A stretch of 64,000 nt of DNA from contig NZ_AP031573.1 in assembly GCF_041154745.1 (NCBI RefSeq), positions 1,612,001 through 1,676,000 on the forward strand, written 5' to 3'. The stretch comes from Flavobacterium sp. CFS9 (lineage in GTDB: Bacteria > Bacteroidota > Bacteroidia > Flavobacteriales > Flavobacteriaceae). Both the position numbers and the translations under genes were made by a program. Each line of letters opens with the position of its first letter. Position 1 is the stretch's first letter. The notes beneath the pieces are model-generated. The model saw nothing but the letters and a program-made list of their open reading frames with translations, was not told where the DNA came from and did not search any database. This document shows positions 62,001 through 64,000 of the stretch, piece by piece.

Positions 62001-64000
62001 ACCGGAACGGGAATACAGATAACTAGTCTTTTTCCCCAGATAATCCGTAGTTGTTGTCTTTTTGGACCAGGAATCATACAAATAAGATGTTTTTAACCCA
62101 TAAGGATTTGTTTCAGATTCTAATGTCCCGTCGGTATTATAAACAAAAGTTGTCGACAGCTTTTCAATATCCGTGCTTCGCGTTAAAAACCTTCCTGATG
62201 GATCATATCCATAACTGGTGACTCTAGCCGGAAGTCCAGATGCAGTAATTGTTTTTTGAATAATATTACCAAAAGTATCATGTTGATTATCTTCAACGAT
62301 ATAATCTGTATTAGTTCCTTTTTTCTTAATCTGGGTTAATAAACCATTTTGGTAGTAATACAATTCTTCACTAGTCATAGTATCCCCGGAAACGGCTATA
62401 CTCTCATTTTTACCTGAAGGTCTACCAACCACATAAGGAGACACGGTAGAAGGAACATAAGTAACACTTGAGATGGTCGTTTGAACTGTGCTTCCGGATT
62501 CTTTTAAAAGCGCAGTAGATTTTAACGGATTATTGTTAGTATCATACTCTACAAAAGTCTCTGAACCAGTATCCTCTAAAACATTAAACTGTTTCGTTTT
62601 AATGTTTTTAATCTTGAAAACCTTATTTGCTAACAATTCACTTTCATAAGCTAGCAGTGATTTAGTTATAAAACTAACAGGTGTGTTAATTGATGTTCCA
62701 GCGTTACCATCTTCGTTTATTTTTGCTGAAAATGTATGACCTGTTTCCGGTTTTATCCAGGTATCCGGCTTTAATACAATACTTTGTGTAGCCACCAGAT
62801 TATCTGTTTTTACTACCGTGTAATTTTTATCTTTGACAATTGTACTCGAAATACTTACTGCATTAGGATTTGGTAGTAGAGGAGAATGTAAACCTAATAC
62901 TGTATAATTCTCTACGTTTGCTCCTCTCAAACTTATATCATTCTTAGATAAACTGGAAATGATTGACTCCTCCTTATCATACCAATTAGTTTTAACCGTT
63001 GATCTAAAACCCAAGAATCCCAAACCTTCTACATTTGAAACTGCACCTGAGTAAAAATAACGCTGCTTTTTGTAAACATCCTTACTTTGCTTTTCAAGCA
63101 TTGATACAACTCTAAAACTTGGTGCAACAATAATATCTACATTTGGAAAAGTTTCAGTAAAGATAGTAGGTACATAAAGCGGCTCATACTGATCCTGTTG
63201 TAAAGAATTATAAGTAACAGTTTCTTTAACACCATTTCCTGTAGTTATACTATTCAATAATACTTCCTTACTAAAATCATTCTTTGAGTCGAATGAATAT
63301 AACTGACTATTGCTGATTACACCTACCGATAAGTACTGGTTATTTGTTTTAGGAGACAAAAACACAGGTAAAGGATAACTTCTTATAGCTTTCAGTGGCG
63401 TCGTATCATAAGTCACAGATGGTAAAAAAGAATCATTTGCATTCTTAAAAACATCAATATAAACTCTCCCGCCATCAAACACTCTTCCAAATGCGGTCGT
63501 AAATTGTACTATATCAGTCTTTCCGTCAGCGTTAATATCCAAAGGAATAAAATTACGTGTGGTAACCCCATCACGATCAGAACTAGAACCTCTATTCACA
63601 AATGCATATGTCTCAGTAGTTTTCACAAAACCGATTCCTGTTGACAAAAATTTCACATATTCATTTGCATTAAGACCTGTACTTTTTGCAATGATAAAAT
63701 CCATTTTACCATCTCCATTATAGTCTCCGGATAATATTGCCTGAGAAATTTTGATATCCTGATCTAGTGTTTTCCACAAAAACTCCAGTTGATTATCATT
63801 ATTTAGAGTATAAACGTAAACTTTACCATTCTTAAAATGAAGTATGTCCGTCTTTCCATCACCATTAACATCAAAAGTTTCAATTCTACTATCAGTACTT
63901 AAAAAATACTCTTGTAATGTACCAGCATAATTTACAAAATTTGACGTTTTTCTTCTATCTAAATCTACAAAGTAAAATTGACTGGGTGAATTTGTCGAAT
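59055..64000 (-). CDS. RHS/YD-repeat polymorphic toxin, beginning outside the window
   Basis: The frame is open to base 64000, so the N-terminus is missing; at least 1648 codons are present. FG-GAP/VCBS-type repeats with Ca-binding loops come first (DVNGDGKTDI, YNGDGKMDF), then a TcB/SpvB-like region, about 25 YD/RHS repeats (for example YDPSGRFLTR, YDDQGRITEN), and the RHS-associated core ending YGYCWNNPLKYTDPSG (about 60020-60060). The last 320 residues are a glycine-rich linker and a beta-rich C-terminal domain with SFSAGVG and GDSYRTAALNLS motifs resembling polymorphic toxin type 23 (Ntox23). RHS proteins enclose a toxin tip that is cut off and delivered to rivals. The probable immunity gene overlaps it. 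Confidence 0.88.
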   Translation of the reverse strand, partial: STNSPSQFYFVDLDRRKTSNFVNYAGTLQEYFLSTDSRIETFDVNGDGKTDILHFKNGKVYVYTLNNDNQLEFLWKTLDQDIKISQAILSGDYNGDGKMDFIIAKSTGLNANEYVKFLSTGIGFVKTTETYAFVNRGSSSDRDGVTTRNFIPLDINADGKTDIVQFTTAFGRVFDGGRVYIDVFKNANDSFLPSVTYDTTPLKAIRSYPLPVFLSPKTNNQYLSVGVISNSQLYSFDSKNDFSKEVLLNSITTGNGVKETVTYNSLQQDQYEPLYVPTIFTETFPNVDIIVAPSFRVVSMLEKQSKDVYKKQRYFYSGAVSNVEGLGFLGFRSTVKTNWYDKEESIISSLSKNDISLRGANVENYTVLGLHSPLLPNPNAVSISSTIVKDKNYTVVKTDNLVATQSIVLKPDTWIKPETGHTFSAKINEDGNAGTSINTPVSFITKSLLAYESELLANKVFKIKNIKTKQFNVLEDTGSETFVEYDTNNNPLKSTALLKESGSTVQTTISSVTYVPSTVSPYVVGRPSGKNESIAVSGDTMTSEELYYYQNGLLTQIKKKGTNTDYIVEDNQHDTFGNIIQKTITASGLPARVTSYGYDPSGRFLTRSTDIEKLSTTFVYNTDGTLESETNPYGLKTSYLYDSWSKKTTTTDYLGKKTSYLYSRSGSKTIVTSTADDGSVSEQTFDDLGRKVRSGSKNVMGTLAYVDYLYDIHDRNYKVSEPYFGLTGTQWNETKYDIYGRVFQSIAFTGKTTDIVYSGRTSTVSDGTKSKATTKNAMGNVVSMTDTPGGTVKYTYFANGNLKESDYDGVKTTIKQDGWGRKTELKDPSAGTFTYAYNAFGETVSETTPNGTTAYVINDFGKVTQKTVDGTNTKSITTYDYDSSSKLLLGSEFKDFKNGSTSISKTIVYDDSKRIHQTVEKTPYAEFTKEFGYDEFGRVSTEISIARAGGKSSSKTIKNTYKNGSHWQILDNDTSAVLWQTNTVNERGQLVNAQNGPTTINNIYDTYGFASQFKYDKTSGSSNILTLNTLFDAKRGNLISRSNSQFGRNESFKYDAQDRLTEYTNGQGVQEKQLYDDQGRITENNLGTYSYSKDKPYQNNAIAVTPEALTYYTAKPRQIISYNVFNSPVQIEEKDIDKVSFTYNDNDSRTAMFYGGLQDEKLDRPLQKYYSEDGSMEIKFNKTTSAYEFITYIGGDGYSAPIVLKSNGTAQDYLYLQRDYQGSIVGIVNQTGNVVEKRLFDAWGAIVSVQDGSGNVLTGLTVLDRGYTGHEHLQSVGLINMNGRIYDPKLHRFLQPDNFVQDPFNTQNYNRYGYCWNNPLKYTDPSGEFIWVPIVIGAMVGAISGGVAYTAKAIQTGNWNIGQFGMAVLGGAVIGGITGGIAPMSVVGVSMGNVVASAFIGGMMPSYGVQVGDWSFSISPSIAFGNTMGIGASLSVTYSSGNFSFSAGVGIMSNSNYNGLGKNGMEIRKSILASYDDGKNGVSLGSNIWGGDFAQRTGVVGLHFGDFRAMYENDGGPVLKKGFGDAGDSYRTAALNLSVGKFTAGFNLFTGKRENIPEGKSPENRSIDGYGRKYTYGNVDERGTKYRLGALTVGYGSYRVGVNSEHVRHAIQDRVIHGMIHDQGFQNQSWDWKGYSQYRTSNGFTSW

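Overview
The window looks like a chromosomal segment of a Bacteroidota member, most probably Flavobacterium. The DNA is AT-rich. Several genes are preceded by the Flavobacterium -7 promoter element TAnnTTTG. Many large secreted proteins end in type IX secretion (T9SS) sorting domains. The housekeeping genes (lepA, thiL, glyS, ribF, bioABDF, atpDC, recX) look flavobacterial. This is judged by eye; no database search was run.

Layout. 1-18 kb is mostly housekeeping and regulation: the lepA 3' end, a repeat-rich 700-bp gap, a WYL regulator facing two DinB-family genes, thiL, a TPR histidine kinase with a NarL-type response regulator, a LytTR regulator whose receiver has Glu at the phospho-acceptor position, glyS, comF, a secreted reprolysin-like metallopeptidase, ribF, bioB and a JmjC/cupin-like gene. 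18-39 kb holds five giant secreted proteins (1129-1442 aa), four in a row on the minus strand and one on the plus strand beyond recX. All five share a C-terminal module of about 530 residues but have different N-terminal architectures: glycine-rich plus FN3, delta-60 beta-propeller, three 230-residue tandem repeats, PA14 plus Ig-like, and Ig-like. 39-48 kb carries a biotin block (bioD-bioA-ketoacyl synthase, with bioF further upstream), an ECF sigma factor with a membrane partner, a TraB/GumN protein, two tandem small membrane proteins and atpDC. 48-56 kb has an outer-membrane SGNH lipoprotein, a TonB-dependent receptor and two fibre-like surface proteins with a nearly identical C-terminal tail.

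56-64 kb is the most accessory part. A very large RHS/YD-repeat polymorphic toxin, cut by the window end, finishes in a beta-rich toxin domain resembling polymorphic toxin type 23 and overlaps a lipoprotein gene that is probably its immunity protein. Downstream lies an orphan, 5'-truncated RHS-type toxin tip with a HYD1-like ADP-ribosyltransferase look, followed by its own probable immunity gene. The two cassettes are separated and flanked by two copies of a MITE-like element of about 160 bp with GC-rich inverted ends, by a second family of palindromes, and by gene remnants that stop at the element edges. This looks like a toxin-cassette graveyard.

The two signals most worth following are the family of T9SS proteins with swappable fronts on a constant back end, and the RHS cassette region where small palindromic elements sit at cassette boundaries. 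Several families of palindromic intergenic repeats are scattered through the window. No tRNA, rRNA or CRISPR array was recognised.
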